The notes under the pieces: generated by a model
Told to the model about the DNA's origin: nothing
What the model saw: only the letters and a program-made list of their open reading frames with translations
Databases searched by the model: none
Part shown: positions 33,279 through 40,721 of the stretch, piece after piece
How positions within the stretch are numbered: the first letter of the stretch is position 1
Layout: each line of letters begins with the position of its first letter
DNA from: VBDM01 sp049802235
Lineage (GTDB): Bacteria > Pseudomonadota > Gammaproteobacteria > Burkholderiales > SG8-39
Length of the DNA: 64,000 nucleotides
NCBI GenBank assembly: GCA_049802235.1
Contig: JBARMB010000047.1
Location: forward strand, 33,056-97,055
Direction of reading: 5' to 3'
Program-made: the position numbers and the translations under genes

Positions 33279-34058
33279 TCATTTGTAACCGGTCAAATGA
33301 ACAAGCTCTTCGATGGTGACCCGCAGTTCCCGCTTCACTGAATCCAAATCTTGCTGACGTGCAGTATATCGGCGATTGTGAGCGGATTGATCTCCCAGAT
33401 CCTTAAGAACAGGGAGCACCCCCTTGGTATTGCGCCCAAGGTTAAATGCTGTCTCGGAGAGCATGACCGAAATCAGTCCGCTCAAGTATTGAAAGGCACC
33501 ATCCGGTTTTTTGATTTTATGGTCGAGTTTTTTCGCCTCGTAGAGCTCAATGATCAGTGTCTCCAGCAATCGGCGTGCCATAACCGAGGCCCCGTCAAAC
33601 CACCCGAGGTCATAACAGCCACAAGCTTGCAGCGCGACTTTCTCAATATACGGACGAGTGCCTTTCACGATCTCAAGGGGGAAGAGCTTGTCAGATGGTA
33701 CGTGGGATGACGTCTGCTGTAGCATCGGCAAAATCGACGTCCGAATCAAAAGCAGTATCTGTTGCTTGATCCGCCCTCGGTCGCTGCTCTTAGTGGCCGG
33801 ATCAAAAAAAGATTGGAGGTGCTTACCCAAGGCGACGAGCGTCTGAACGACGTTGTCATCCTGCACATCCCGAAACCTCGCCTGCAGATCCCTTAGACCG
33901 TTAAGCGCCTCCGCATGGGATTCAGCGAACTTCGTTGCGTAAAATCCGCCGCCGGAGAGACTCTGCCGATGGCGACGAGCCGTCTTGGCAATCGCCTCGG
34001 CAGTTTCAATGACGTCAAAGAGCTGGACGCTCTTCTGTTGCCGCGGTTTCTTTTTCAC
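33279..34058 (-). CDS. HEPN/DUF4145-like helical protein, function unknown
   Basis: A 259-residue, mostly helical protein. The C-terminal half has DLGWFDGASVMARRLLETLI, typical of DUF4145-like and HEPN-fold proteins, then KPDGAFQYLSGLISVM and VLKDLGDQSAHNRRY. The last block resembles the second HEPN helix but has Asp instead of Arg (DQSAH), so the ribonuclease motif is not canonical. I place the start at a GTG at 34058 because it overlaps the preceding stop as GTGA, the usual coupling arrangement. The frame is open to an ATG at 34154, which would overlap the upstream gene by 100 bp and is less likely. It belongs to the island's three-gene operon. Confidence 0.65.
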   Translation of the reverse strand: MKKKPRQQKSVQLFDVIETAEAIAKTARRHRQSLSGGGFYATKFAESHAEALNGLRDLQARFRDVQDDNVVQTLVALGKHLQSFFDPATKSSDRGRIKQQILLLIRTSILPMLQQTSSHVPSDKLFPLEIVKGTRPYIEKVALQACGCYDLGWFDGASVMARRLLETLIIELYEAKKLDHKIKKPDGAFQYLSGLISVMLSETAFNLGRNTKGVLPVLKDLGDQSAHNRRYTARQQDLDSVKRELRVTIEELVHLTGYK

Positions 34059-34474
34059 CACTTCGACCAGTGCCACATCGCGACCTTGCCCTGCTTGGGC
34101 ACCACCTTTTTTCGGCGAAGCACCTTCGTATGGCAAAGTTGCTGCAACGGCCAAGTGAGATCAGACCCGGACAGATGGTGGCTTTGCTCCGCCAGCCGAC
34201 CAAGAATTCCTTGTATATTGCGCGGGCTTTCGAAGAATCCTTCAGCTGCCAAGTCGCGAAGCCAAGCGATCGTGCCAGTCTTCTTCTTGCCCATGTCGGG
34301 CCCGGCCGGATCCGCAGAAGATCTCCGGGTAGCCTCCGAAGAACGCGGAGCCAAATGTTTCCCCGCCGAGAGCAGCCGTGCCAATATCTGCCCGAAGGCA
34401 ATCTCTCGGAGCTTCGGATCCTTCATCGAGGCAACCGCCTCTTCCGCCGTCTTAACAGCCGATTGATACTCCAT
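34055..34474 (-). CDS. Small helical/winged-helix-like protein, function unknown
   Basis: A 139-residue protein. Residues 1-40 are helical (YQSAVKTAEEAVASMKDPKL, then REIAFGQILARLLSAGK). A short linker with Pro/Ser follows. The C-terminal 75 residues fit a winged-helix-like module: GTIAWLRDLAAEGFFESPRN, GILGRLAEQSHHLSGSDLTW and LQQLCHTKVLRRKKV, ending MWHWSKW. The ATG at 34474 was chosen over one at 34480 because AGGAGG is six bases upstream of it. The stop overlaps the next gene's GTG. It lies 21 bp after the preceding gene of the same operon. A DNA- or RNA-binding adaptor role is inference. Confidence 0.65.
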   Translation of the reverse strand: MEYQSAVKTAEEAVASMKDPKLREIAFGQILARLLSAGKHLAPRSSEATRRSSADPAGPDMGKKKTGTIAWLRDLAAEGFFESPRNIQGILGRLAEQSHHLSGSDLTWPLQQLCHTKVLRRKKVVPKQGKVAMWHWSKW

Positions 34475-34495
34475 ACCCATCCTCCTAATATAAAA

Positions 34496-35029
34496 CTACT
34501 TGGCCTTGCCGGTGGTGGCCCTCCTGCGATTCTTCCTTCCATACTTCTTGAGCACTTCCGCAACCTTCTCGCGATTGGGCATGGCATCCACTACCCGCTC
34601 CCCCAGCATCGCGAGCATCTTCTTGCCGCCTCCGACTGACGCCAGGTATCCGGTGGTTGCAGCATCCCGTGCCGTGTAGGAAATATTGTTGAACATTGGT
34701 TGCGCGGCGGCCCCGTTTATATCCTTAAGTTCTTTGGCACTAAACTTCTCAAGTTTTCTGAATTTGTACAAATAGTAGGCCAAGCAGGTGATCCGCTCCT
34801 GCTCGGTCATCGGATTCTTGGTGGCGATGAAATCCCGTGGTGATGGCGCGGCCCCCGCTGGCAATACCAGCGGTGTAGTCAGTAACTCTGACGCTCCGGC
34901 CCCGTCAGCAGCGCTCGGCGAAGCCGGAGCAAACGCGATATTGAAAATTGTTTTTGCTTGCAACTCCGTGATGGCAGTATCTAAATCGAGCCCAGGGCCC
35001 GACAGCTTGAGTTTAAATTTCTTTTCCAT
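34496..35029 (-). CDS. First gene of island operon: winged-helix-like protein, function unknown
   Basis: A 177-residue protein. The N-terminus is a beta-type segment (MEKKFKLKLSGPGLDLDTAI). A flexible Ala/Pro/Ser-rich linker spans about residues 35-65. The C-terminal domain is helical and resembles a winged helix: SPRDFIATKNPMTEQERITC, then LAYYLYKFRKLEKFSAKELK and FNNISYTARDAATTGYLASV, ending with a basic tail (KKYGRKNRRR). AAAGGG is about six bases before the ATG at 35029. The frame remains open through the upstream 9-bp tandem repeat, which would add an Ile-Cys-Arg repeat peptide, but the good ribosome-binding site argues against that. The domain layout suggests a nucleic-acid-binding or signalling adaptor. 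Confidence 0.65.
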   Translation of the reverse strand: MEKKFKLKLSGPGLDLDTAITELQAKTIFNIAFAPASPSAADGAGASELLTTPLVLPAGAAPSPRDFIATKNPMTEQERITCLAYYLYKFRKLEKFSAKELKDINGAAAQPMFNNISYTARDAATTGYLASVGGGKKMLAMLGERVVDAMPNREKVAEVLKKYGRKNRRRATTGKAK

Positions 35030-35051
35030 TATGCCCTTTGGACAATAAATA

Positions 35052-35180
35052 ATGCGGAAGATGCGAAATATGCGACATATGCGACATATGCGACATATGC
35101 GACATATGCGACATATGCGACATATGCGACATATGCGACATATGCGACATATGCGACATATGCGACATATGCGACATATG
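35052..35180. repeat. 9-bp tandem repeat (12 perfect units) upstream of the island operon
   Basis: The unit ATGCGACAT is repeated perfectly twelve times (35070-35177). Two degenerate units (ATGCGGAAG, ATGCGAAAT) precede it and a partial one follows. Each unit junction creates the palindrome CATATG. The array lies 22 bp upstream of the minus-strand gene that starts at 35029, so it occupies its leader or promoter. The unit length of nine keeps all frames open. There are no spacers, so it is not a CRISPR. Confidence 0.95.
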
Positions 35181-35233
35181 ATATCAATCGCACAATTCGG
35201 AGTCAAGTGCGGGACGGACGGCGCTTTCGGCAC

Positions 35234-35550
35234 TCAGCCAGCAGCGGGAGAACAATTGCGTTTGGGTTTTGGAGGGGCCGGCCTAGTAAGTAGCGAGGCT
35301 GGAGATTGGACGCCAACTCCACCTAACGTGTAATGGTGTGCATTTCTGCCCTTTGAGCAGGGTATATCGCCAGCGCCACACCTTGGCCTGCCCGTTTTCC
35401 CCGGCGCGCTCCTCTTCCCACACATCAATTCTATTTCCTCCCGAAACCGACTATCGCCCAAGGCGTGTCCTCTCAGCGTCGCCGAGCGGATTTCGGCAAC
35501 GATCTCATCGTCGAATTCCGCGCGAAACGGCGCCGCATAGGTTTGCCCGC
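35234..35550 (-). pseudogene. REP-associated (Y1) transposase C-terminal remnant, copy B
   Basis: The minus strand reads TYAAPFRAEFDDEIVAEIRS, then ATLRGHALGDSRFREEIEL and MCGKRSAPGKTGRPRCGAGD. This closely follows the C-terminal end of REP-associated tyrosine transposases (Y-x-x-L-F-R, I-R-x-A-T-x-x-G-x-x-L-G-x-x-x-F-x-E-E-I-E, G-K-x-G-R-P-R). After that the frame drifts into unrelated sequence to a stop near 35234. The N-terminal HUH/Tyr catalytic part is absent. It is longer than copy A at 31.2 kb and lies in the same orientation on the other side of the island core. Confidence 0.65.
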
Positions 35551-35711
35551 GCTGCGCCGCGCCGCTGTCTGGTCCAGCGCCGCGACATCCGCCGGGCATT
35601 TTCAGAAAGCCCCATAGCCGCAAAAAAACCTTCCAAATCGGCCAGTTACTTGACCCGCGCGGCCAGGTTGGCTAGCATGGCGGCAATTTCACGGGTAAAG
35701 GGCCTTCCCGA

Positions 35712-37256
35712 TTGGCAACGCGCTGTAGACGCCTGCTCGCATGTGCGCTGGTTTCCCTGCTTGCCGCAGGCTGCGCGCATGACCCGGGCCAGGATTCCGA
35801 GCCGGCGCTGCCTGCGGCCGCCGATCAGACATCGGCATCGCCGGCTCCGGCCGCCAAGGCCGCTGCCGCCATCGCTCAGGCTTTCCCGTCGGTCGCCGTT
35901 TCCGCAGCGAGCGATGGCATGCCGCCGATTCAGCAGTCGGTCGAAGTCAAGGACTTCCAGCTCCCGCGCACCCTCGATCTCACGCGCAAGCCCGACGATC
36001 TCTGGGAGCGGATCCGCAACGGCTTCGCCATGCCCGATCTGTACAGCCCGCTGGTGCTCGATCGCCAGATCTGGTACGCGAGCCGCCCGGACTACATCAA
36101 GCGCATCGTCGAGCGCAGCCGGCTCTACCTCTATCACATCGTCGAGGAGGTCGAGAAGCGCGGCATGCCGACCGAAATAGCGCTGCTGCCGATGGTCGAG
36201 AGCGCCTTCGACCCGATGGCGTACTCGCGCGCGCATGCCTCGGGCCTGTGGCAGTTCATTCCCTCGACCGGGAAGAACTACCGGCTGCAGCAGAACTGGT
36301 GGTCGGATTCGCGCCGCGATATTCTTGCCTCGACCACGGCGGCGCTCGATTACCTCGAGTATATATACGAAAAGCACGGCGACTGGCACCTGGCCCTCGC
36401 CTCCTACAACTTGGGCGAGAACGGGGTGGCGAGGGCGATCGAGAAGAACCAGGCGAAGGGCCTGCCGACCGACTTCCTCAGCCTGCGCATGCCCGTCGAG
36501 ACGCGCTATTACGTGCCCAAGCTGCAGGCGCTGAAAAACATCATCATGAATCCCGCGGCGTTCGGCATCGAACTCGATTCGATCCCGAACCAGCCCTACT
36601 TCGTCACCATTCCCAAGACCCAGGACATGGACGTGCGCCTGGCGGCGCAGTTCGCCGAAATGCCGGTGGAAGAACTGATCGCGCTCAACCCGGCGTACAA
36701 CCGGCCGGTGATCACGGGTCCGCAGACGCTGGTGCTGCCGGCCGATCGCGCCGAGATTTTCCAGGCCAACCTGGAGAGTCACGACAAGCCGCTCGTGTCC
36801 TGGCAGACGTACATATTCAAGGCGGGAGACAGGCTGGAGCGGCTGGCTGCCACCCACGGCATCTCGCTGGCTCACCTGAAGCTGGTGAGCGGCATCAGTT
36901 CCCGCACCCGGGTCGGCCCGGGAACCCGGCTGCTGCTTCCGATCAAGGGCACCAACGCCGGCGCCGATCCTCTGCCGGCGCTGTTTCACCCGCCGCCCGC
37001 GCCCGCGCCGCGCATGCGCAGAGTGGCGTACGTGGTGAAGAATGGCGACACCTTGCAGAGCATCGCGCAGCGTTACCGCGTCCGCATCGACGATCTGCGC
37101 CGCTGGAACAAGACTGGCGAGCTCACCCAAGGCAAAAAGCTGGTCATTCACGTGCGCGCTTACACGCGGACCCGAAAGATCCGCAGGGTCACGAAGAAGA
37201 GCAGCCGTGTGGTCGCCAGCAATATCTCGGTCAACCGCAACGTCACTCCGCAGTAG
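35712..37256 (+). CDS. mltD: Membrane-bound lytic murein transglycosylase D-like, with LysM domains
   Basis: A 514-residue outer-membrane lipoprotein that cleaves peptidoglycan glycan strands. The signal ends in lipobox SLLAAGC (Cys21). The SLT catalytic domain has Glu163 in LLPMVESAFDPMAYSRAHAS, followed by GLWQFIPSTGKNYRLQ, TTAALDYLEYIYEKHGDWHL and ALASYNLGENGVARAI. Two LysM-type peptidoglycan-binding modules follow at about 370-415 and 436-480 (the second with VVKNGDTLQSIAQRYRVRID), and a basic tail ends the protein. The start is a TTG with AAAGGG about nine bases upstream and is somewhat uncertain. In related genomes it directly follows gloB; the island separates them here. Confidence 0.92.
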   Translation: MATRCRRLLACALVSLLAAGCAHDPGQDSEPALPAAADQTSASPAPAAKAAAAIAQAFPSVAVSAASDGMPPIQQSVEVKDFQLPRTLDLTRKPDDLWERIRNGFAMPDLYSPLVLDRQIWYASRPDYIKRIVERSRLYLYHIVEEVEKRGMPTEIALLPMVESAFDPMAYSRAHASGLWQFIPSTGKNYRLQQNWWSDSRRDILASTTAALDYLEYIYEKHGDWHLALASYNLGENGVARAIEKNQAKGLPTDFLSLRMPVETRYYVPKLQALKNIIMNPAAFGIELDSIPNQPYFVTIPKTQDMDVRLAAQFAEMPVEELIALNPAYNRPVITGPQTLVLPADRAEIFQANLESHDKPLVSWQTYIFKAGDRLERLAATHGISLAHLKLVSGISSRTRVGPGTRLLLPIKGTNAGADPLPALFHPPPAPAPRMRRVAYVVKNGDTLQSIAQRYRVRIDDLRRWNKTGELTQGKKLVIHVRAYTRTRKIRRVTKKSSRVVASNISVNRNVTPQ

Positions 37257-37298
37257 CTGCGGCTTTCATCCCCGCTTCGCGCCCCGGCAATGCAGGTA

Positions 37299-38393
37299 CT
37301 ACTGGTTCTCGTCGCCCTGGCTCAGCAGTTGAACAAAATGCCTGATATTCAAATTGTCCTGAATACTGACCGAAGTAAATTCGATACCTGACAAATAGCG
37401 GCCCTTGCTCTTTCGCGTTGTCAGTATCTTGGCGGAAATATCCGTTGCCTTGTAGCCGACCAGGGACAGGTCCAGGGTCAGTTTGATTTCAGAGTATGGC
37501 CCGAGTTCCCGGCCTATTTCAGCCCGAACCCCGTAATAGCCGAGATCCAGGATCGTGCCCTGATGCACCCCCGGCATGATGATGTTGTTTCGTATCACCT
37601 GGTACGTGAACGGCACCTTCACCCGCACGCGCGTACTTCTGCGCATTTCCTGGCGAGGCACTTCCTTTCGCAGCGAAGGAACACCCAGCACCTCACGGAT
37701 GCATACCGGGCCCGCCTCGCCCTTGACGTATACATCCATGGGCTCGCTTGTTTCCGCAAAGTCGCGGCAGCGATCGAAGTTGCTTCGACTGATCAGTACC
37801 TGCCCCCGCAAGCTGAACGCCGCGATGCGAAACGCAAGGTTGACTTCACGGCCGATGACCGTGTATTCGGAATGCAGGTCTGAACCCAGCAATCCTTGCA
37901 TGACCGTACCGGTATTGATCCCGATACCCATGTACAACTCCGGCATCTCGGGATGTTTTTTGTCCTTGTTGATATCATCCATGGCGATCTGCATTTCCAC
38001 GGCACAAAGCAGGGCCCGCCTCGCATCATCCTCGCCTGCGACCGGGGCGCCAAAAAGCACCATGATGGAATCACCCATGAATTTATCGATGGTGCCCTGA
38101 TGTCGAAAGACAATCTCGCTCATCTTGACCAGGAATTGGTTCAAGACCCCGAGCACCATGTCGGCAGGGTAGGCGGCCGATACCGATGTGAAACCCCGCA
38201 GATCAGCCACCAGAACAGTGACTTCGCAACTTGAGAAGTTCTCGCCGCGTAACGCATTTCCGCAAGGACTGGTCACGTTTTTCAAGGCGTTTTCCAGCCG
38301 CTTCACCGCATCGCCTTGAAGAGGCGCTCCAGTTTCTTTGGCGATGACGTCTTGAACACGCATCAACGTGTTGCGAAGAACCAAGTCGTTCAT
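37299..38393 (-). CDS. Class III adenylate/guanylate cyclase with C-terminal PilZ domain
   Basis: A 364-residue cytoplasmic protein. The class III cyclase domain spans about residues 55-190: metal-binding Asp64 (VADLRGFTSVS) and Asp108 (KFMGDSIMVLFGAP), the purine-site Lys104, and the transition-state pair Asn185 and Arg189 (IGREVNLAFRI), so it looks catalytically competent. A PilZ-like domain follows at about 248-360, with the c-di-GMP-type RxxxR (Arg251-Arg255) and DLGYYG at 283-288, where the usual Ser of D/NxSxxG is Gly. It may link c-di-GMP sensing to cAMP or cGMP synthesis. The ATG at 38393 is favoured over an in-frame ATG at 38486. It is convergent with mltD. Confidence 0.85.
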   Translation of the reverse strand: MNDLVLRNTLMRVQDVIAKETGAPLQGDAVKRLENALKNVTSPCGNALRGENFSSCEVTVLVADLRGFTSVSAAYPADMVLGVLNQFLVKMSEIVFRHQGTIDKFMGDSIMVLFGAPVAGEDDARRALLCAVEMQIAMDDINKDKKHPEMPELYMGIGINTGTVMQGLLGSDLHSEYTVIGREVNLAFRIAAFSLRGQVLISRSNFDRCRDFAETSEPMDVYVKGEAGPVCIREVLGVPSLRKEVPRQEMRRSTRVRVKVPFTYQVIRNNIIMPGVHQGTILDLGYYGVRAEIGRELGPYSEIKLTLDLSLVGYKATDISAKILTTRKSKGRYLSGIEFTSVSIQDNLNIRHFVQLLSQGDENQ

Positions 38394-38714
38394 GTCCACG
38401 TTATCTCGCCAGGTTGCATTGCGGCGGAATCGGCGTCGCAGGGCGGGCGTTCGGATGCGGGAATATCCAGTCGCGTTTCGGCGCATCCCTTTCCGACCCG
38501 CCCCGGATCGAGGCTCGGACTCAAGCCTTGGCCGCCTGTCTTGAATACCGCGGCCGCCTCAGGACATAATCTCTCACAGGATCACTCCGCCGCAGTGTGA
38601 AGTATTTCACGCTATGACGACTGCCGAGGATCCGTTTCAAGCACCAGGAGAGGTGGAAAGGCTGTCTCCCCCGGGAAATGATCGCAAAACAATCGACTCT
38701 GAACTGTCCCCGGC
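38394..38714. other. Intergenic region with a short operator-like palindrome
   Basis: These 321 bp hold no convincing gene. A palindrome AGTGTGAA-GTA-TTTCACGCT type sequence lies at 38594-38613 (GTGAA-4-TTCAC core with outer AG/CT pairing). It may be a regulator site for the cyclase-PilZ gene or the upstream direction. No strong -35/-10 pair is clear. Confidence 0.35.
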
Positions 38715-40721
38715 TCAGCGTTTGCGGTACAGCAGGCAGCGCACCTCCCGGCTCGCCGAAAGACTCACGCCATCGGGATAAACAGTCGCACACTCGGGCA
38801 TGGCCTGCGGGCAGCGCGGATGGAAGTGGCAGCCGCCCGGTGGATTCACCGGCGAGGGCAGCTCGCCCTGCACCCGGATGAATTCCCGCGCTCCCGTGAC
38901 ATCGATCCGCGGCACCGCCGCGAGCAGCGCCTGCGTATAGGGATGTTTCGGCGAGCGCAGCACCTCGTCGGCGGTGCCGCGCTCGACGATGCGGCCGAGG
39001 TACATCACCGCCACTTCGTGCGCGAGGTACTCGACCACGGCGATGTTGTGGGTGATGAACAAGTACGAGAGCCCGAGATCGCGTTGCAGTGCTTTCAGCA
39101 GGTTGAGGATCTGGGCCTGCACCGAGACGTCGAGCGCGCTGGTCGGTTCGTCGCAGACGATCAGCCGCGGCCGCACCGCAAGCGCGCGGGCGATGGCGAT
39201 CCTCTGGCGCTGGCCGCCGGAGAATTCGTGCGGATAGCGCGATCTTGCCTGCGGCGACAACCCGACCTGCCCGAGCAGCTCGTCGATGCGCTGCTCGCGC
39301 GCGGCGCGCGCGCGCTCCACGCCCAGCGCCTGCATCCCCTCCATCAGGATGTCGGCGACGCGCATGCGCGGGTTGAGCGAGGCATACGGGTCCTGGAAGA
39401 TGATCTGGAATTCGCCGCGGCGCCGGCGCAGCGCGTCCCCGCGCAGGCGCGTGAGCTCGACGCCGTCGAACGTGACTTCGCCGGCGGTCGGGCGGATGAG
39501 CTGCAGGATCGCCTTGCCGGCGGTGGTCTTGCCGCAGCCGGATTCGCCCACCAGCGCGAGCGTGCGTCCCGGCGCGATCCCGAGCGACACGCCATCCACC
39601 GCCCTCACCTGCCCGACGGTGTGCTTCAACACCCCTTTGCGGATGGGGAAATGCACCTTGAGGCCGCGCACCGAGAGCAGCGGCGCGCCCGCGGCGGCAT
39701 CGCTCACCGCGGCGGCGGCGCCGCGGTTGGCGCCCTCGATCGCCCCCGCGCGTTCCTTCTCCCTCAGGTGACAGCGCACCGCATGCGCGGCGGCGATCGC
39801 CGTCCAGCCGGGCGGCTCATTGAAGCAGCGGTCGAACGCCAGATCGCAGCGCTCGGCGAAGCGGCACTGGCGGAATTCGACGGTGAGCGGCGGCACCTGG
39901 CCCTTGATCATCGCCAGCTCGCCGCCGCGCTTGCCCGATCCGGGCAGCGCCGCGAACAGCTTGCGCGAATAGGGATGCTGGGGCGCGGAGAAGAAATGCT
40001 CGCGGCCGGCGACTTCGACGATCTGGCCGGCGTACATCACCGCCACGCGGTGCGCCATCTGCGCCACGATGCCGAGGTCGTGGGTGATGAGCAGGATCGC
40101 CATGCCCTTCTTGCGCTGCAGCTCGCGCAGCAGCTCCAGCACCTGCGCCTGGATGGTGACGTCGAGCGCGGTGGTCGGCTCGTCGGCGATCAGCAGGTCG
40201 GGATCGGCGGCGAGCGCCATCGCGATCATCACCCGCTGCTTCAGGCCGCCGGAGAGCTGAAACGAATATTCCACCGCGCGGCGCGCCGGCTCCGGAATGC
40301 CGACCGAATCGAGCAGCTCGATGACGCGCCGCTCCCTTTCCGCGCCTCGCAGCGCCGTGTGGCGCTCGAGCACCTCGCGCACCTGGTGGCCCACCGTCAT
40401 CACCGGGTTGAGGCTGGTGGCCGGCTCCTGGAAGATCATGCCGATGCGCCGGCCGCGCACCGTGCGCATCGCCGCTTCGGGCAGCGCAAGCAGGTCGATG
40501 CCGCCGATTTCGACCACGCCGTCGGCGATGCGCCCGGTCTCGGGCAGCAGCCGCAGCAGCGACAGCGCGGTCATGGATTTGCCGCAACCGGATTCGCCGA
40601 CGAGGGCAAAAGTCTCGCCGCGCCGGATCTCGATCTCGATGCCGTCGACCGCGCGCACCGGCTCGCCGGCGCCGTGCAGCACCGTCTTCAGGTTCTCGAC
40701 CTTGAGCACCGTCTCGCTCAT
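38715..40721 (-). CDS. Oligopeptide-type ABC transporter, fused double ATP-binding protein (YejF-like)
   Basis: A 668-residue fusion of two OppD/OppF-type ATPase domains. Domain 1 has Walker A GESGCGKSM, signature LSGGLKQRV, Walker B LLIADEPTTALD and a C-terminal Cys-rich extension (CRFAERCDLAFDRC). Domain 2 has GESGCGKTT, FSGGQRQRIAIA, LIVCDEPTSALD and its own Cys segment (CHFHPRCPQAMPEC). Such Cys motifs are typical of peptide/nickel importer ATPases. The start overlaps the permease stop by 4 bp. It powers the importer encoded by the next three genes upstream. Confidence 0.94.
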   Translation of the reverse strand: MSETVLKVENLKTVLHGAGEPVRAVDGIEIEIRRGETFALVGESGCGKSMTALSLLRLLPETGRIADGVVEIGGIDLLALPEAAMRTVRGRRIGMIFQEPATSLNPVMTVGHQVREVLERHTALRGAERERRVIELLDSVGIPEPARRAVEYSFQLSGGLKQRVMIAMALAADPDLLIADEPTTALDVTIQAQVLELLRELQRKKGMAILLITHDLGIVAQMAHRVAVMYAGQIVEVAGREHFFSAPQHPYSRKLFAALPGSGKRGGELAMIKGQVPPLTVEFRQCRFAERCDLAFDRCFNEPPGWTAIAAAHAVRCHLREKERAGAIEGANRGAAAAVSDAAAGAPLLSVRGLKVHFPIRKGVLKHTVGQVRAVDGVSLGIAPGRTLALVGESGCGKTTAGKAILQLIRPTAGEVTFDGVELTRLRGDALRRRRGEFQIIFQDPYASLNPRMRVADILMEGMQALGVERARAAREQRIDELLGQVGLSPQARSRYPHEFSGGQRQRIAIARALAVRPRLIVCDEPTSALDVSVQAQILNLLKALQRDLGLSYLFITHNIAVVEYLAHEVAVMYLGRIVERGTADEVLRSPKHPYTQALLAAVPRIDVTGAREFIRVQGELPSPVNPPGGCHFHPRCPQAMPECATVYPDGVSLSASREVRCLLYRKR

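Noticed and set aside
34059..34154. Start of the HEPN/DUF4145-like gene at the ATG at 34154
   Set aside because: It would overlap the upstream gene by 100 bp; the GTG at 34058 gives a standard 4-bp GTGA overlap.
35052..35180. CRISPR array
   Set aside because: The units are nine bases long, contiguous and without spacers; no cas genes are near.
35030..35233. N-terminal extension of the island's first protein through the repeat (Ile-Cys-Arg repeats)
   Set aside because: The ATG at 35029 has its own AAAGGG ribosome-binding site and starts a conserved-looking domain, while the repeat peptide has none. Kept only as a possibility in the findings.
29732..35711. Prophage
   Set aside because: No integrase, portal, capsid, terminase or lysis genes; the content is transposase relics, toxin-antitoxin and a HEPN cassette.
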